Below the pieces are notes generated by a model that was not told the origin of the DNA, did no database searches, and saw nothing but the letters and a program-made list of their open reading frames with translations. Source: Rhynchopus euleeides (lineage: Eukaryota; Euglenozoa; Diplonemea; Diplonemida; Diplonemidae). Taken from it: 64,000 nucleotides of DNA. A program made the position numbers and the translations under genes. Shown piece after piece: positions 39,121 through 50,985 of the stretch (positions within the stretch are counted from its first letter, which is position 1; each line of letters starts with the position of its first letter). The stretch spans positions 1,736,001 through 1,800,000 of the forward strand of contig OY723271.1 of the NCBI GenBank assembly GCA_963210315.1, read 5' to 3'.

Positions 39121-40257
39121 GGGTCAAATGGGGGTGACAAACACGATTTTTCAAAAAACCGGCGCAGAGGCCCCAAAGCCCCCGTAAACCCTCCAAACCC
39201 CCCCAGATCGGTCCGGAAACCCATCGAACCCCACTTTTCCACCATTCCGGGCACCTCAGGTGCCCGAATTGGGGTACCTAAATTTTGTGCCACCGTTTGG
39301 TACCGGACAGTGCCACTGTGTGGGAGGTTGGAAAAGAAAATGCCCCAACACACCACATCTGAGGGTTGCAATGCATGTTGCTTGCCAACCACGTCATCCG
39401 GTGGGTGTCAGGCGCTATGTAGGTGGCATCAGCCAGGTCTTCGATGTGTTCTGGCTTGTATATGTACCTCCCTGCCTGCGGCACAGGCACTGCCTTTGTC
39501 CCCCACACCAGCCACAGAGAGCGTATTGTACTCGGTCCACGGTTGCTGATTCATTGTGATGCGTTGTATCCTCGAGTGAACGTCACACACTAGTGACACC
39601 ACCACCCGCCATCCGAGAGCTGTATTGACTTTGCGCGCTTCCGTTGCATTCACCTCGCCACGCATATTGCACTGTTCAGTACCAGTGCTCTTGGGCCAGG
39701 CAAAGTAGACCGCAGCAAGTACCAATTCTGGCACAATGGGTACCACGACAGCGCACTTCGTGTGTTCCCGGAATGTACAGCTCGTGTTGCAACAGTCGTT
39801 GTCAACACATCCCGGTTGTGGAGCACTGCTGCACAGGAATCACACGACCATCTGGACTTGTTCCGTACCTACAGGCAGCCTCCCGGTGCATGGTGGCAGG
39901 GAGGTACATATACAAGCCAGAACTCATCGAAGACCTGGCTAATGCCACCTACATAGCGCCTGACACCCACCGGATGACGTGGTTGGCAAGCAACATGCAT
40001 TGCAACCCTCAGATGTGGTGTGTTGGGGCATTTTCTTTTCCAACCTCCCACACAGTGGCACTGTCCGGTACCAAACGGTGGCACAAAATTTAGGTACCCC
40101 AATTCGGGCACCTGAGGTGCCCGGAATGGTGGAAAAGTGGGGTTCGATGGGTTTCCGGACCGATCTGGGGGGGTTTGGAGGGTTTACGGGGGCTTTGGGG
40201 CCTCTGCGCCGGTTTTTTGAAAAATCGTGTTTGTCCACGTAAAAGGGTGGCATTTGA
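39121..40257. mobile_element. Foldback element, unit 1
   Basis: Left arm about 39121-39477 and right arm about 39895-40252 are inverted copies of each other over roughly 355 bp, nearly identical, around a 417-bp single-copy core. The outer ends read GGTCAAATG on one side and CATTTGACC on the other. The core has an open frame of about 110 codons (FARFRCIHLATHIALF...) with no recognised domain and no start. The whole unit is repeated at 41174-42311. Such long-armed palindromes are typical of foldback or Mutator-like non-autonomous DNA transposons; no transposase is present. Confidence 0.85.
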
Positions 40258-40284
40258 CCCCCCCTAACCCCCCCCCCCCTAGGG

Positions 40285-41165
40285 CAGTGATTAAAAATTC
40301 GTGTTATTCGAATACGAATATTATTCGAATAATTTCTCGAAAAATTTTCGCCACGAATAATTCGCGAATTATTCGTGGGGTTTTACTGGGGTTTCTCTAC
40401 TAGGAATAGGGACCTACTGCCCACACTCGGGTCGTGGGCGCAGCCCACGACCCCAGTGTGCCCTGAGGGGACGTGCAATCACTACATTGTGATGATGCGA
40501 CGCCGAGAATCATCATCTGCAGTGCCTGGAGGAGTACGCTGCACCGTGCATTGAAGACAACAAGCGCTAAGGGGAGTGGGCACCGTCGCGCTGGTGGGAC
40601 CATTATGGTGCCAGGCGGCCGCTGTTGCACTACGGGGCTGTACCTGATGGGGAAATCGTCATCCGCGATCCCTACCGAACTTGCGTGGAGGGAGCGGAGC
40701 CACCTGGGTCACTCAAAGGTGGAAGCACTACCCCGGTGCCCGAACCTGGGATACATTGTGCGTGCTTTATGCTGTTCCTGTTGTGCAGTTGGTGACTGGC
40801 AGGATAGCAACTGCCTCCTTCAAGATCCCTGTGGTGGAGACCTCCACGCGTGAGTGAGGTGCTGCCGATGCAAAGGGATCACCACACCTGTGTGCCGTAC
40901 GGTCAGACATACGTGTGATGATTCATGAGGAAAGCAAAGCCTGAGGCGCTCTGCGGCGCTTTCCCTCGGTTTGCACTGGAATACACGTGGTCTGACGCCT
41001 CTGCCCCTACACAAACCCACAGAAACTTCACGAATAATGACCGAATAACACATGGCCATTTATTCGCGAATAATGCCATTATTCGTATTCGAATACGAAT
41101 ATTATTCGAATATGTAACTCTGAAAATCGGAGATCACGAATTATTCGCGAATAGTATCTTCACTG
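40285..41165. mobile_element. hAT-like non-autonomous DNA transposon, 881 bp
   Basis: The element begins CAGTGA and ends TCACTG and is flanked by 8-bp direct repeats CCCTAGGG (40277-40284, 41166-41173), the target duplication length of hAT transposons, whose ends typically read CA(G)NG. Subterminal zones at both ends are rich in palindromic ATTCGAAT/ATTCGCGAAT motifs (40298-40380, 41035-41150), likely transposase-binding sites; these AT-rich zones stand out from the GC-rich surroundings. The interior of about 650 bp has no transposase. It sits exactly at the junction between foldback units 1 and 2. The target CCCTAGGG is itself palindromic. Confidence 0.8.
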
Positions 41166-41173
41166 CCCTAGGG

Positions 41174-42311
41174 GGGGTCAAATGGGGGTGACAAACACGA
41201 TTTTTCAAAAAACCGGCGCAGAGGCCCCAAAGCCCCCGTAAACCCTCCAAACCCCCCCAGATCGGTCCGGAAACCCATCGAACCCCACTTTTCCACCATT
41301 CCGGGCACCTCAGGTGCCCGAATTGGGGTACCTAAATTTTGTGCCACCGTTTGGTACCGGACAGTGCCACTGTGTGGGAGGTTGGAAAAGAAAATGCCCC
41401 AACACACCACATCTGAGGGTTGCAATGCATGTTGCTTGCCAACCACGTCATCCGGTGGGTGTCAGGCGCTATGTAGGTGGCATGAGCCAGGTCTTCGATG
41501 TGTTCTGGCTTGTATATGTACCTCCCTGCCTGCGGCACAGGCACTGCCTTTGTCCCCCACACCAGCCACAGAGAGCGTATTGTACTCGGTCCACGGTTGC
41601 TGATTCATTGTGATGCGTTGTATCCTCGAGTGAACGTCACACACTAGTGGCACCACCACCCGCCATCCGAGAGCTGTATTGACTTTGCGCCCTTCCGTTG
41701 CATTCACCTCGCCACGCATATTGCACCGTTCAGTACCAGTGCTCTTGGGCCAGGCAAAGTAGACCGCAGCAACTACCAATTCTGGCACAATGGGTACCAC
41801 GACAGCGCACTTCGTGTGTTCCCGGAATGTACAGCTCGTGTTGCAACAGTCGTTGTCAACACATCCCGGTTGTGGAGCACTGCTGCACAGGAATCACACG
41901 ACCATCTGGACTTGTTCCGTACCTACAGGCAGCCTCCCGGTGCATGGTGGCAGGGAGGTACATGTACAAGCCAGAACACATCGAAGACCTGGCTAATGCC
42001 ACCTACATAGCGCCTGACACCCACCGGATGACGTGGTTGGCAAGCAACATGCATTGCAACCCTCAGATGTGGTGTGTTGGGGCATTTTCTTTTCCAACCT
42101 CCCACACAGTGGCACTGTCCGGTACCAAACGGTGGCACAAAATTTAGGTACCCCAATTCGGGCACCTGAGGTGCCCGGAATGGTGGAAAAGTGGGGTTCG
42201 ATGGGTTTCCGGACCGATCTGGGGGGGTTTGGAGGGTTTACGGGGGCTTTGGGGCCTCTGCGCCGGTTTTTTGAAAAATCGTGTTTGTCCACGTAAAAGG
42301 GTGGCATTTGA
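41174..42311. mobile_element. Foldback element, unit 2
   Basis: Direct repeat of 39121-40257 with a handful of substitutions (for example ATCAGCC/ATGAGCC, GTGACACC/GTGGCACC). Arms are about 41174-41530 and 41949-42306. Without the hAT-like insertion, units 1 and 2 would be head-to-tail neighbours joined by a C/G run. Confidence 0.85.
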
Positions 42312-43192
42312 CCCCCCCTACCCCCCCCCCCCCCCCCCACTTCCCCCCACCCCGATCCCAATCCCGAAACAACATACAAATACCGCCGGGCGCAACAAAA
42401 AAAACACAACATCTTAGCAGTCTCATTGTTACCAAATTGTCTCCCCCCACCACTCCTCCCCCACACCCTCCCCCACTGAACTTCTTTCCCCACCTTACCC
42501 CACCCCCTCTTGACCCGTCTTGGGGGAGGGGGGGGGGCAGTCAAATTGTGCGGGATGTCTTAGAGTAGGCACGGCTATTCTGTGGCGTGGTGGTGGTGGT
42601 GGCGGGGGGGGAGATTTCCTTTCCCCCCCCGCCACCACCCTGATCTGAAGGCCAACACACTCCAAGGATACAAACATGGCCCCTGATATGTCTTTGAGGG
42701 GAACTTCACCGCTCTGTGCCAGTAATGTGTCACCGTGGCGCCTATTTATAGGAGGCGACGCGTCTTTTGTGCACGTCAGAGTGAGGGTTCTTCGAGCCCA
42801 CCCCCCCCCCCCCCCCCGTCCCCATTGAGTCCTTTGCTTCTTCAAAATCAGGAGCAGGGGCTGCCCCGCCCCTGCTGCGAAGGCCAATCAGCAGCGCCAG
42901 CGTCAGGCACACGTGACCCCCCCCCCCCCTCACCCCTCCCTTGCTGAGTCAGGTTGAGAGTAAGGTTTTGGGCGTGCTCAGCAGGGTGCCTGCTGCTCTC
43001 TAACCTTGTCCCCCCCCCCTCCCCTCCCTGCGCAACGAAGCATGCAGTCCCCCACCCGCCCCTCCAAACCCTGATTGGTTGCTGATTGATGGGTTTTGTT
43101 GTGGGATGTTGTGGGCTGCGGCATATCAAACAACCCCAGCACACCCGCCCCGCCCCCCCCCCAGTTCGGAACATATTAGATGACGAGTCGAG
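42312..43192. other. Intergenic, homopolymer-rich; no gene seen
   Basis: Several C runs (42319-42342, 42801-42817, 42919-42930, 43008-43018, 43152-43162) and poly-G tracts. No coding support. Confidence 0.55.
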
Positions 43193-43460
43193 TAAATACG
43201 CGTACTAGACGTCCTTCTGTCGATATCTTACTTGGCGCTATGGAAACACAAAAATGGAACGAAGAAAAATGTTTTGTTGACCGCTTCCACCACTCCTCTG
43301 CACAAATCTCACGACCGGCTATTGTGTGTTTGTGTTGTCTGAAGTACAGAAGGTGTGGTGGAGCACGAAGAAAGGGAAACATGACAGAGGTGATGACGCC
43401 AGTCCTTTCTAGTATCGTATTTCCTCCTATACACAATGCTGCGCTGTGTTTTGGATGGTA
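43193..43460. repeat. 268-bp tandem repeat, unit 1
   Basis: Runs from TAAATACGCGTACTAGACGTC to TTTTGGATGGTA. It is followed directly by a second unit that starts identically at 43461 but is split at 43559/48113 by an insertion; the rest of unit 2 lies at 48142-48312 and matches unit 1. Confidence 0.9.
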
Positions 43461-43559
43461 TAAATACGCGTACTAGACGTCCTTCTGTCGATATCTTACT
43501 TGGCGCTATGGAAACACAAAAATGGAACGAAGAAAAATGTTTTGTTGACCGCTTCCACC

Positions 43560-46500
43560 CAGGACCCTCAGGGACGCGAAGCGCTTAATTTTAGGAAGAG
43601 AGGGTACGGCTGTTGTAGTCACTGTCCTTCGCGTGAGGAGTCGGCTCGCTGTGCGGCCATGGGCGCCCCCGCGATGGGGGCGCCGGATCCTTCACATCTC
43701 AGGCTTTCGTACCTGTCGAGGGTATTGCTGCGGTCGAAGACGGTGTCCTGCTAGACGCCGGCCTCGAAGTAGCGCAACGCCATGTGCTTCTGGGGCTCTG
43801 TGCCCGCGGGTGTCGGTCAGATCCGCGCTGTAGATAAGGGCTTGGACTCGGTCGTTGAACCTTCGTATGTCGAGAACCCTGCTGACGCTGTGGTCTGCGT
43901 CGTCTGTCGCCTGATGAGCGTGCCCACTTGGTGCGGACCGGAAAAACGGTGGTGAGGTCGAGCTCGAAGCCTAGCGCTGGAAACCGTTGCGTCGACCCGG
44001 TGACTGGTGGCGCCCCATGAAGCTGGTGAAGGTGGCCAGTGCTTGCCGGGACATGATGAAGTTGATAATCCGATGTGCTGCCCTTTCGGCGCGATAGGGC
44101 CGTCCCATACACCTGTACCGAAGTCAGGCGCGACGACCCAGTCGTTGTCGAGGATGTGACGTATGGGTACATGCACCTTGGGAGTCGCATCTCAGGACTA
44201 CCATGATATATTTTTGCCTTCGGGCGTCGTTCGATAAAACCCCCATCCGCCGCCGTTCGTTCCTCTTGTTAACCCGTGGAGGCTCGCAGTTCTTCAGGGT
44301 CGGCTTTCACCAACACGGTCAACACCTTAACCTCCTCCCGTCGGTACGGGGAGGGGTGTCGGTGAGATGACGCCCGGCGCCTCGAGAAAAAACTCCGGCG
44401 GTTGGGGAGGCCCTCTTTTCGGGGAAGATGGGGAGCTTACGTATCTGTGTTCGCGATGGGGTCGGTCACTCTCCGATTTTTGAGCTGCGCATCGGGCTGG
44501 ACGTAACAGGTCGTGTCTTCTTTCACCTCTGCGGGTTTCGGCCTCCGCGGTGGGTGCGCTGCGGATTGTCCCGGAAATTTTCGACTCAGCACCCATAACG
44601 GAAACAAAATGTCCAGTCCCTTGTCGCCCATGGCGCGGGGCCGCTGTGGGTTGTGTCAGTGTCCAATACGACGCGTGTTGTTCAGAAAACGCCCTCGACT
44701 GTCGTACTTCGGTTGGAAAACAGTCAATCTGTTGCGGTGCCGAAAAAACCGGCTTCGGTACATGATAGGGGAGTTTTGCAGCTTTGCTGTATGTTCACGT
44801 TCGTGTTGCTGACCCCTCGCCTTCGGATTCTCGTCATCAAGGTGATGAGCGCCTGAACGCTTCCTTGCTGCGTGCCGCGAGAGTAGTTCGGTAGTGCATT
44901 GCGCCTCGCCAGGAGGGAGTGGGGTGAAAACACTCCATTGAACTCTCCATTTGTTCATCCTCAGTACCTGCGTGAACGTTTCCCACGTAAGAAGGGGTGA
45001 CATCTGTTCTGTGGTTAGATATCGCCCAGGCGGGCGCGGCGGAGATCAACCGGACCGTGACCTGCCACAGTTGACACACGTTCGTATTGCTCGGTGCAGC
45101 GGCTTCTGTCGGACTCCAGCCAAATGGTGGCTTTCGCGTTGAGGCGCAGAACCACAAGAAGACCCTCGCAACCCTCACCCTGGGGGGCTGGACCGCCAGT
45201 GCCAGAAGGAAGAGGGAACGTGTCCCAACAAACTGTCTTGTCGACCTCGCCCGTTGTTTGTCAGGAGAGCTTGCCTCGACACGGCCTCCTTGAGGCCCCT
45301 GGTGAAATTCCCGTGGCTGAAGAAACCCGGTGTGCGGAACCGGCGATGTCCACATTGTATCGGCGGTGGAGAAAACCCGACGAGGTTTGCGGCGTGATGC
45401 AGTTGTGTGGAAATCCTGACCCGTTAGGGTTCCTTGGGTGTGCAACGCAGCGGAAAAGGCATTTTTGACGCATTGCCTCCCCATTTAGATCTCTGTGGAT
45501 GCGCGTTGAGTGGCAGCAGGTCGAATGCAAAAAACGCCTGGTCTCGAGACCGGCACCTTGGAGATCATCCGCGGCGCTCCGATGCAGAGGTGAACTTCGG
45601 TGGGCTTGGCTCTTGGAGCCCTCGGTTCGGCTGCGCAGGAAGCGGCTACTTCTGCGCCAAGCTTCTGCGCCAAGGTTCCTCCCGGAGCTCACGGCTCAGC
45701 TGTAGAGTGGTACGGAGAGAACGCCCAGTTGTGTATGAGGTCTTCTGCTCATGGGGTTTGCCCTCGGGGCACAGGTCAGCTGCGGAATCGCAGAAGATGG
45801 CCGGTAGAACGGGGGTTCCTCTCATGCGATGAGCTCCAGATGAACTAATGACTAGTTGTGTGGGATGGTTACTCACAGCTCAGCTGTTGAGTCGCAAGGA
45901 ACAGTCAGATGCGCGGATGTTCCTGGAACTCGGGCTCGGCTGTGGCGTCGAAGAAGAGCGGCTCGTGGAGGTCTTCACCTCCTGGAGCTCAGGAAACCCA
46001 AGTCTCTCCCGCTCGACTGTGGGGTCGCAGGGCGGACAGCTAGTGCCGGACAGGACTTCTTCTCCGACGAACAGCTTCTGGTGTTCATGGATCACGAGTG
46101 GTGAATGTTTGCGCGCGGGTGCTCCTGGTGAGCTCAGGGCCCGCTGTGGCGTCGCAGGCGCAGCAGCGAGTGGTGTAGAGGTCTTCATCTAATCACGATC
46201 AGCTCCGGGAGCACAGGGCTCACTGTGGAGTCGGGGAACGACCAGCTCATGATCTTCTCGTGCGGTCAGCTTCGGCCGCTGTGGAATTGCCGGCAATACA
46301 GCTGATGGTCTTCTCGTGTTCCGGGAGCTCAGGGCTCACTGTGGGACTTCAGGATTTTCGGGCCAGATGCAGGTCGTCAGCACCACCTGCTTCACCCCCT
46401 TCAGCGTCATCTCCTCGGGGGGCCGACACTGCAGGGAGGCAGGTCCACAGGTCGACGCGAAGGGCCACCGCACCCGAGTGGCCCACACCCTCCGGCCGCA

Positions 46501-48112
46501 CCGCGACGTCCACGGTGCGCCCGAAGAAGTCGACACGCTTGTGAGAGCGACTTCCTCCGAGGCGACCGGTCCGCTGTTCACCCCAACCCGCACGGGTGTC
46601 AGGGGACGGTGAAGAGTGACTCGTGCATCCGCAGTGCAAAGTTAACCCCTGCTGCGGTGCAACGGCAGGTCACCGAAGGAGTCGCCGGTAGTGTTCACCT
46701 CATACCCGCCCCCTCCCGAGGGACTCGTGGGTTGTTCCCATTGTGGACACGGCTGGCGCGTTTCGTGGCATCAGGTGCCGCCTCTCCTGTATCGATGCCG
46801 ATGCACGGATGTCTGTGAAACCACTCGGCTCAGTCTGTGAATCGCCTGTCCCGGGGACAACCCGCGCCCGCTGCACCCGGTTGAACCCCCTCGCGCTCTG
46901 CAGCACCTCAAACGCTGAATCCGGCATATGCGGCTGATACGACCGCCGGTTATCCACGCTATCACAGAGGGCGCTCGTCACCCCTGGGAGGCGAAGCCCA
47001 GCCCCCGAGGATCTCCTCCGCACTGTCCAGGTCTTGCTCCGCGAGGAACTCGCGATGCGGCGCACAGTGACGGTCGTCAGCTGCATCGCATCCTTCTCTG
47101 CGAGCATCTCTCTGGAGGAGCCGTGCTGGACCCAGAACCCTGCGAGACAGGTTGTCACCTCTCTGCGGGTCCGAATCGGAGGGGGCCCTGGGGGGTCGAG
47201 TCGCGAACGAACAGCTGATGATCTTCTCATGCTCCGGGAGTTCGAGGGCCCACTGTGGAGTCGCGAAGCGAACAGCCCATGGTCCTCTCATGCGGTCAGC
47301 TCCGGGGGCTCAGGGCTCACGTGAAGTCGCAGGTGAAACAGCTCGTGACATACTCATGCTCCGGGGGCTCGGGGGTCCACTGAGGAGTCGCGCAGCGAAC
47401 AGCCCATGGTCCTCTCATGCGGTCAGATCCGGGAGGTCAGGGCTCACTGTGGCGAACAGGCGAACAGCTCGTGACATTCTCATGCTCCGGGAGCTCAGGG
47501 CTCACTGTGGAGTCGCAAAGCGAACAGCTCATGGTCGTCTCATGCGGTCAGCTCCGGGAGCTCAGGGCTCACTGTGGAGTCGCAGGCGAACAGCTCGTGA
47601 TACTCTCATGCTCCGGGAGCTCAAGGCCCACTGTGGAGTCGCGAAGCGAACAGCTCATGGTCCTCTCCTGCGGTCAGATCCGGGAGCTCAGGGCTCACTG
47701 TGGAGTCGCGTAACGAGCAGCAAATGGTGCACGTCTTAATCTAATGCACATCAGCTCCTGGAGCTCAGGGCCCGCTGTGGAGTCGCAGGAAGAAACGGCT
47801 CGCGGTGCAGAGGTCTTCTTTTCCTGTGATGGGCTCCTAGGCTCAGGGCATACTAAAGAGGCACAAGGAACGGCTAGTGGTGTGTGCGGTTTTCCTGGAG
47901 CTCAGGGCTCGACTGTGAAGTCACGGAGAAAAAGCGCGGCTGGCGATGCAAAGGTCACCTGTGGAGTCACGAAAAAACAGCTGGTTGTGCTCTTGGAGCG
48001 CAAGACAGCTGCGGGGGCGCTTGTGTGGAAGTGCCTTTGTGAGGTTGCACCTGGAGCTCACGGCTCAGCTGTGGCAGCAATCAAGGAACAGGTGGCCAGG
48101 TCTATTTTGGTC
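43560..48112. mobile_element. 4.55-kb insertion in the second 268-bp repeat, no intact ORF
   Basis: A 29-bp direct repeat flanks it (43531-43559 and 48113-48141); in unit 1 the same sequence occurs uninterrupted. The insert has no terminal inverted repeats or LTRs that I can see. The left 2.2 kb (43560-45700) is AT-richer than the genes and has broken minus-strand frames (44190-43699, 45484-44837) without recognisable domains; the right 2.4 kb is increasingly repetitive, ending in a minisatellite. The long duplication suggests target-primed insertion of a now decayed element or transfer by double-strand-break repair. Confidence 0.7.
47200..47715. repeat. Minisatellite with two alternating unit types
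   Basis: Units of about 67 and 59 bp alternate, sharing CTCCGGGAGCTCAGGGCTCA and CTGTGGAGTCGC. Type 1 has GAAGCGAACAGCTCATGGTC and CTCATGCGGTCAG; type 2 has AGGCGAACAGCTCGTGA and CTCATGCTCC. The dimer of about 128 bp occurs at least four times. Degenerate forms of the GGAGCTCAGGGCTC core extend to about 45690 on the left and 48075 on the right. Confidence 0.85.
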
Positions 48113-48312
48113 AGAAAAATGTTTTGTTGACCGCTTCCACCACTCCTCTGCACAAATCTCACGACCGGCTATTGTGTGTTTGTGTTGTCTGAAGTACAGA
48201 AGGTGTGGTGGAGCACGAAGAAAGGGAAACATGACAGAGGTGATGACGCCAGTCCTTTCTAGTATCGTATTTCCTCCTATACACAATGCTGCGCTGTGTT
48301 TTGGATGGTATG
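48113..48312. repeat. 268-bp repeat unit 2, right part
   Basis: 200 bp identical to 43264-43460 apart from the last bases, beginning with the 29-bp duplicated target. It completes the unit begun at 43461. Confidence 0.9.
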
Positions 48313-48502
48313 AAAAAAAAAGTTGTCCATTTTTTTTCTCCATTTGCGGGCTTCAGCGCTTCAGCGCCTCGATTGCCTTATTTTATATTTCTGGTGAAAT
48401 CTGGGAGAGATGTTGATGGTGGTGGTGGGGGGTGGTAGGTTGAGGGAGGGAGGCGGAGTTATGTTTGAAAACAGAAAATGGCATGTGTGTGTGCATGTGT
48501 GG

Positions 48503-49648
48503 TTATAAAGTTTTAAGGCGGTGTCGCCCTGCACGGGCAGTAGCACCTCCCCTTCAGTATCGCACTCCCGAAGGATTCCCCAACACGACGTGACACCGGT
48601 TTCGACGCGTACTCTTCGTACCCCTCCCCCCGGCCGCGTCTCTTCAGCGAAGAACCGGGGATAATCGGACCAGGGCTAGCTAAACCCTGGTGGTGTCACG
48701 GGTGGGGTTGGAGAGGGAGAAAAAGGAAGAAATGAAGTTGCGAAAGAGTCAACCACTGACACGTGAAATCAATAAAAAGGGTGGTATATATCGCCCCCTT
48801 GCTGCGACGTAGACACTAAATAGTCAGGCCGCTTCAAGAGTCTTGAGGGCTTGAAGGAAGAAGCAGGTTGCTGATGAGTCTCAGGAGCAGGCACCTTTTG
48901 TCCGCCCACATGACCTTCGCCCGAAGGCGAACCTCGTCCAGCTTGGCTCGATCGCCACAGAGAAGGGGATCATTCTCCACTGTGGCGAACATCTTAAAAA
49001 CCGAGGGTGCAGAGGTGGGGCAGCCCGCTGGTGCGACAGCAGACCGCCCCCGGATAGCTATAACTAGTGCATAGGAAGAATACGACGGCACACGCAACAG
49101 ATGCCGAAGGCACAACGGCGGGTCACTTTTAACCACCAGAGGAGTGGCACTCCCGAGGGGTGGGGTAGGGGGGAAGTCACAACACTTTCGAAGGAAGTAA
49201 AGGGGCAAATGGGATGTTTTGTGCAGGGTAGAAAGGAAGTCACAACATGGGGCAGGGGGGTTTGCTCATCAGGCCTGGGGGAATAGAGGGTTTGTGTGTG
49301 GTTATAAAGTTTTAAGGCGGTGTCGCCCTGCACGGGCAGTAGCACCTCCCCTTCAGTATCGCACTCCCGAAGGATTCCCCAACACGACGTGACACCGGTT
49401 TCGACGCGTACTCTTCGTACCCCTCCCCCCGGCCGCGTCTCTTCAGCGAAGAACCGGGGATAATCGGACCAGGGCTAGCTAAACCCTGGTGGTGTCACGG
49501 GTGGGGTTGGAGAGGGAGAAAAGGAAGAAATGAAGTTGCGAAAAAGTCAAACACTGACACGTGAAATCAATAAAAAAGCGGTATATATCGCCCCCTTGCT
49601 GCGACAAAGACACTAAATAGTCAGGCCGCTTCAAGAGTCTTGAGGGCT
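48503..49648. mobile_element. 1.15-kb element with 348-bp terminal direct repeats
   Basis: Direct repeats at about 48503-48851 and 49302-49648 are about 97 percent alike and enclose about 450 bp of non-coding DNA. Ends are TTATAAAG...GAGGGCT, so the TG...CA termini of classical LTRs are absent. The element is flanked by TGTGTGTGTGCATGTGTGG at 48484-48502 and 49649-49667. The arrangement resembles a terminal-repeat miniature retroelement, but a 19-bp duplication is long for an LTR element; two SINE-like copies enclosing a spacer would be another reading. Each repeat holds hairpins such as CACCAGGGTTT opposite AAACCCTGGTG-type segments (48674-48696). Confidence 0.6.
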
Positions 49649-49667
49649 TGTGTGTGTGCATGTGTGG

Positions 49668-50880
49668 GGGGGTGGGTGGGTGGGTGGGAGTGATGACCTT
49701 GTGTAGGGTGCGTTGAGATGAAAGTGGTTGAGAAGAGAAATGTCGACCCAGGCAAAAAAAAACCCTCACGAACCTCTCTCCCCTCCCCCCGTCTCCGTCA
49801 CCAGAATGGATACAGAAACTGGGACGGCACGAAAGCACGAAGTTAAAGAAAACTGCTGTGAGGGGATGTTTCTATACCCCCCAAGTCCCTCCTTCCTCAA
49901 AGCGAATGCGGGCCTTCCTCCCTTCCCCCCCCTTTCTTTTTCTTTGGTCCAGCCCGGCGGGGTTCAACCTACCAACCTTACCCCCACCCCACCCCCCCCT
50001 TCTCTCCCCCCGGCACTCGTGTGGGATGACCCCCCCCCCGCCGCCCAAAACTTTTATTTGCTGTGTTGTTAAACGTAGATTGTTAATGCTGTTCCCCCAC
50101 ACACCCACACCCCACCCCACCCACAGCACATAGGTCGGCCCTGCCCCCTGCCGACGGTATTATTTCCCTCCAACCCCTCTCTCTCTCTGTGCCGCAGCAA
50201 CGCAGCGCTTTTTTTTCCGGCATAGGCAGGGAGGGGATCTTCGCCAGCCGGCGGCATCAAAAAAAAACATACTGCGATTCCCTCCTTTCAATAAGGGGGG
50301 AAATGCGCCACAACAACACAACCGCTTTTGGCACTGCCACAGCGAAGGTCCTCTCCCCCCTACCCCCGGCCACCCCCCATGGCGTTTTCAACGTTCCGAC
50401 GCCTCCTTGTCTGCTCTCTCTACTGTTGTGTCTCTCTTTCGATGAGATGGGTTGTTCTCTCTCTCTGGGCACGTGGGGGATGTCCATTGCCTCATTTCCA
50501 ACTTCCTAAGCCTAAAAAATTTTGGAAGCCCTTCTCTGCAGCACGCAGGTGGTGGTGGTGGTGGTGGTGGTGGCAAGGCATCTCCCCCTCCTGCGACGCC
50601 GGGCAATCAATCTCTGGCGGGGTGGATGGAGTGGGTGGGCAGAGCGTATCCCGCGGGTGGGATAAGACTTCCCAAGACACGCAAGACAGTGTGGGATGTA
50701 CCCTCTGTTCTGTTCATCTGTCCGTGCGATATGCCCCCCCCCCCCCCCTCCCCCCCTCTTTCTCTCTCTATTTCTCTCAAATATTTGACGGCATGTGCCA
50801 AATCAAGCATCACGTGGAAGGGATCCACCCCTTTCTCGTTCTCGCTCCGGGCTTCCATCCCGACATCTTCCGCAGGCGTT
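49668..50880. other. Intergenic, low complexity; no gene seen
   Basis: Poly-C, pyrimidine runs and a GGT array (50547-50573) encoding nothing plausible. Confidence 0.5.
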
Positions 50881-50895
50881 GTCAGGCATTTCCCT

Positions 50896-50985
50896 CTCTC
50901 TCTCTCTCTCTCTTCTCTCTCGGTCTCTATATCTCGTATATACGTAAAGTGTGAATATCCTGGAATACTGTTCACACCCCCGCCC
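50896..50985 (-). mobile_element. Relic of the 3' end of the retrotransposon
   Basis: After a CT tract (50896-50919) comes GTATATACGTAAAGTGTGAATATCC and, a few bases on, AATACTGTTCACACCCC. This matches the end of the 8-kb retrotransposon after its CT tract (2249-2299: GTATGCTTATAGTGTGAATATCC, then AATACTCGCACCCC). Only about 50 bp of the element is recognisable. It suggests a strongly 5'-truncated copy, again next to a CT microsatellite. Confidence 0.55.

Noticed and set aside
43699-45484. Minus-strand ORFs of 163 and 215 codons inside the 4.55-kb insertion
   Set aside because: Frames are short and broken, with no reverse-transcriptase, transposase or integrase motifs that I could identify.
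47152-47739. 195-codon ORF through the minisatellite
   Set aside because: It is open only because the repeat units lack stops in this frame; unit lengths are not multiples of three.
48503-49648. Classical LTR retrotransposon
   Set aside because: No TG...CA ends, no primer-binding site or coding region, and a 19-bp flanking duplication.
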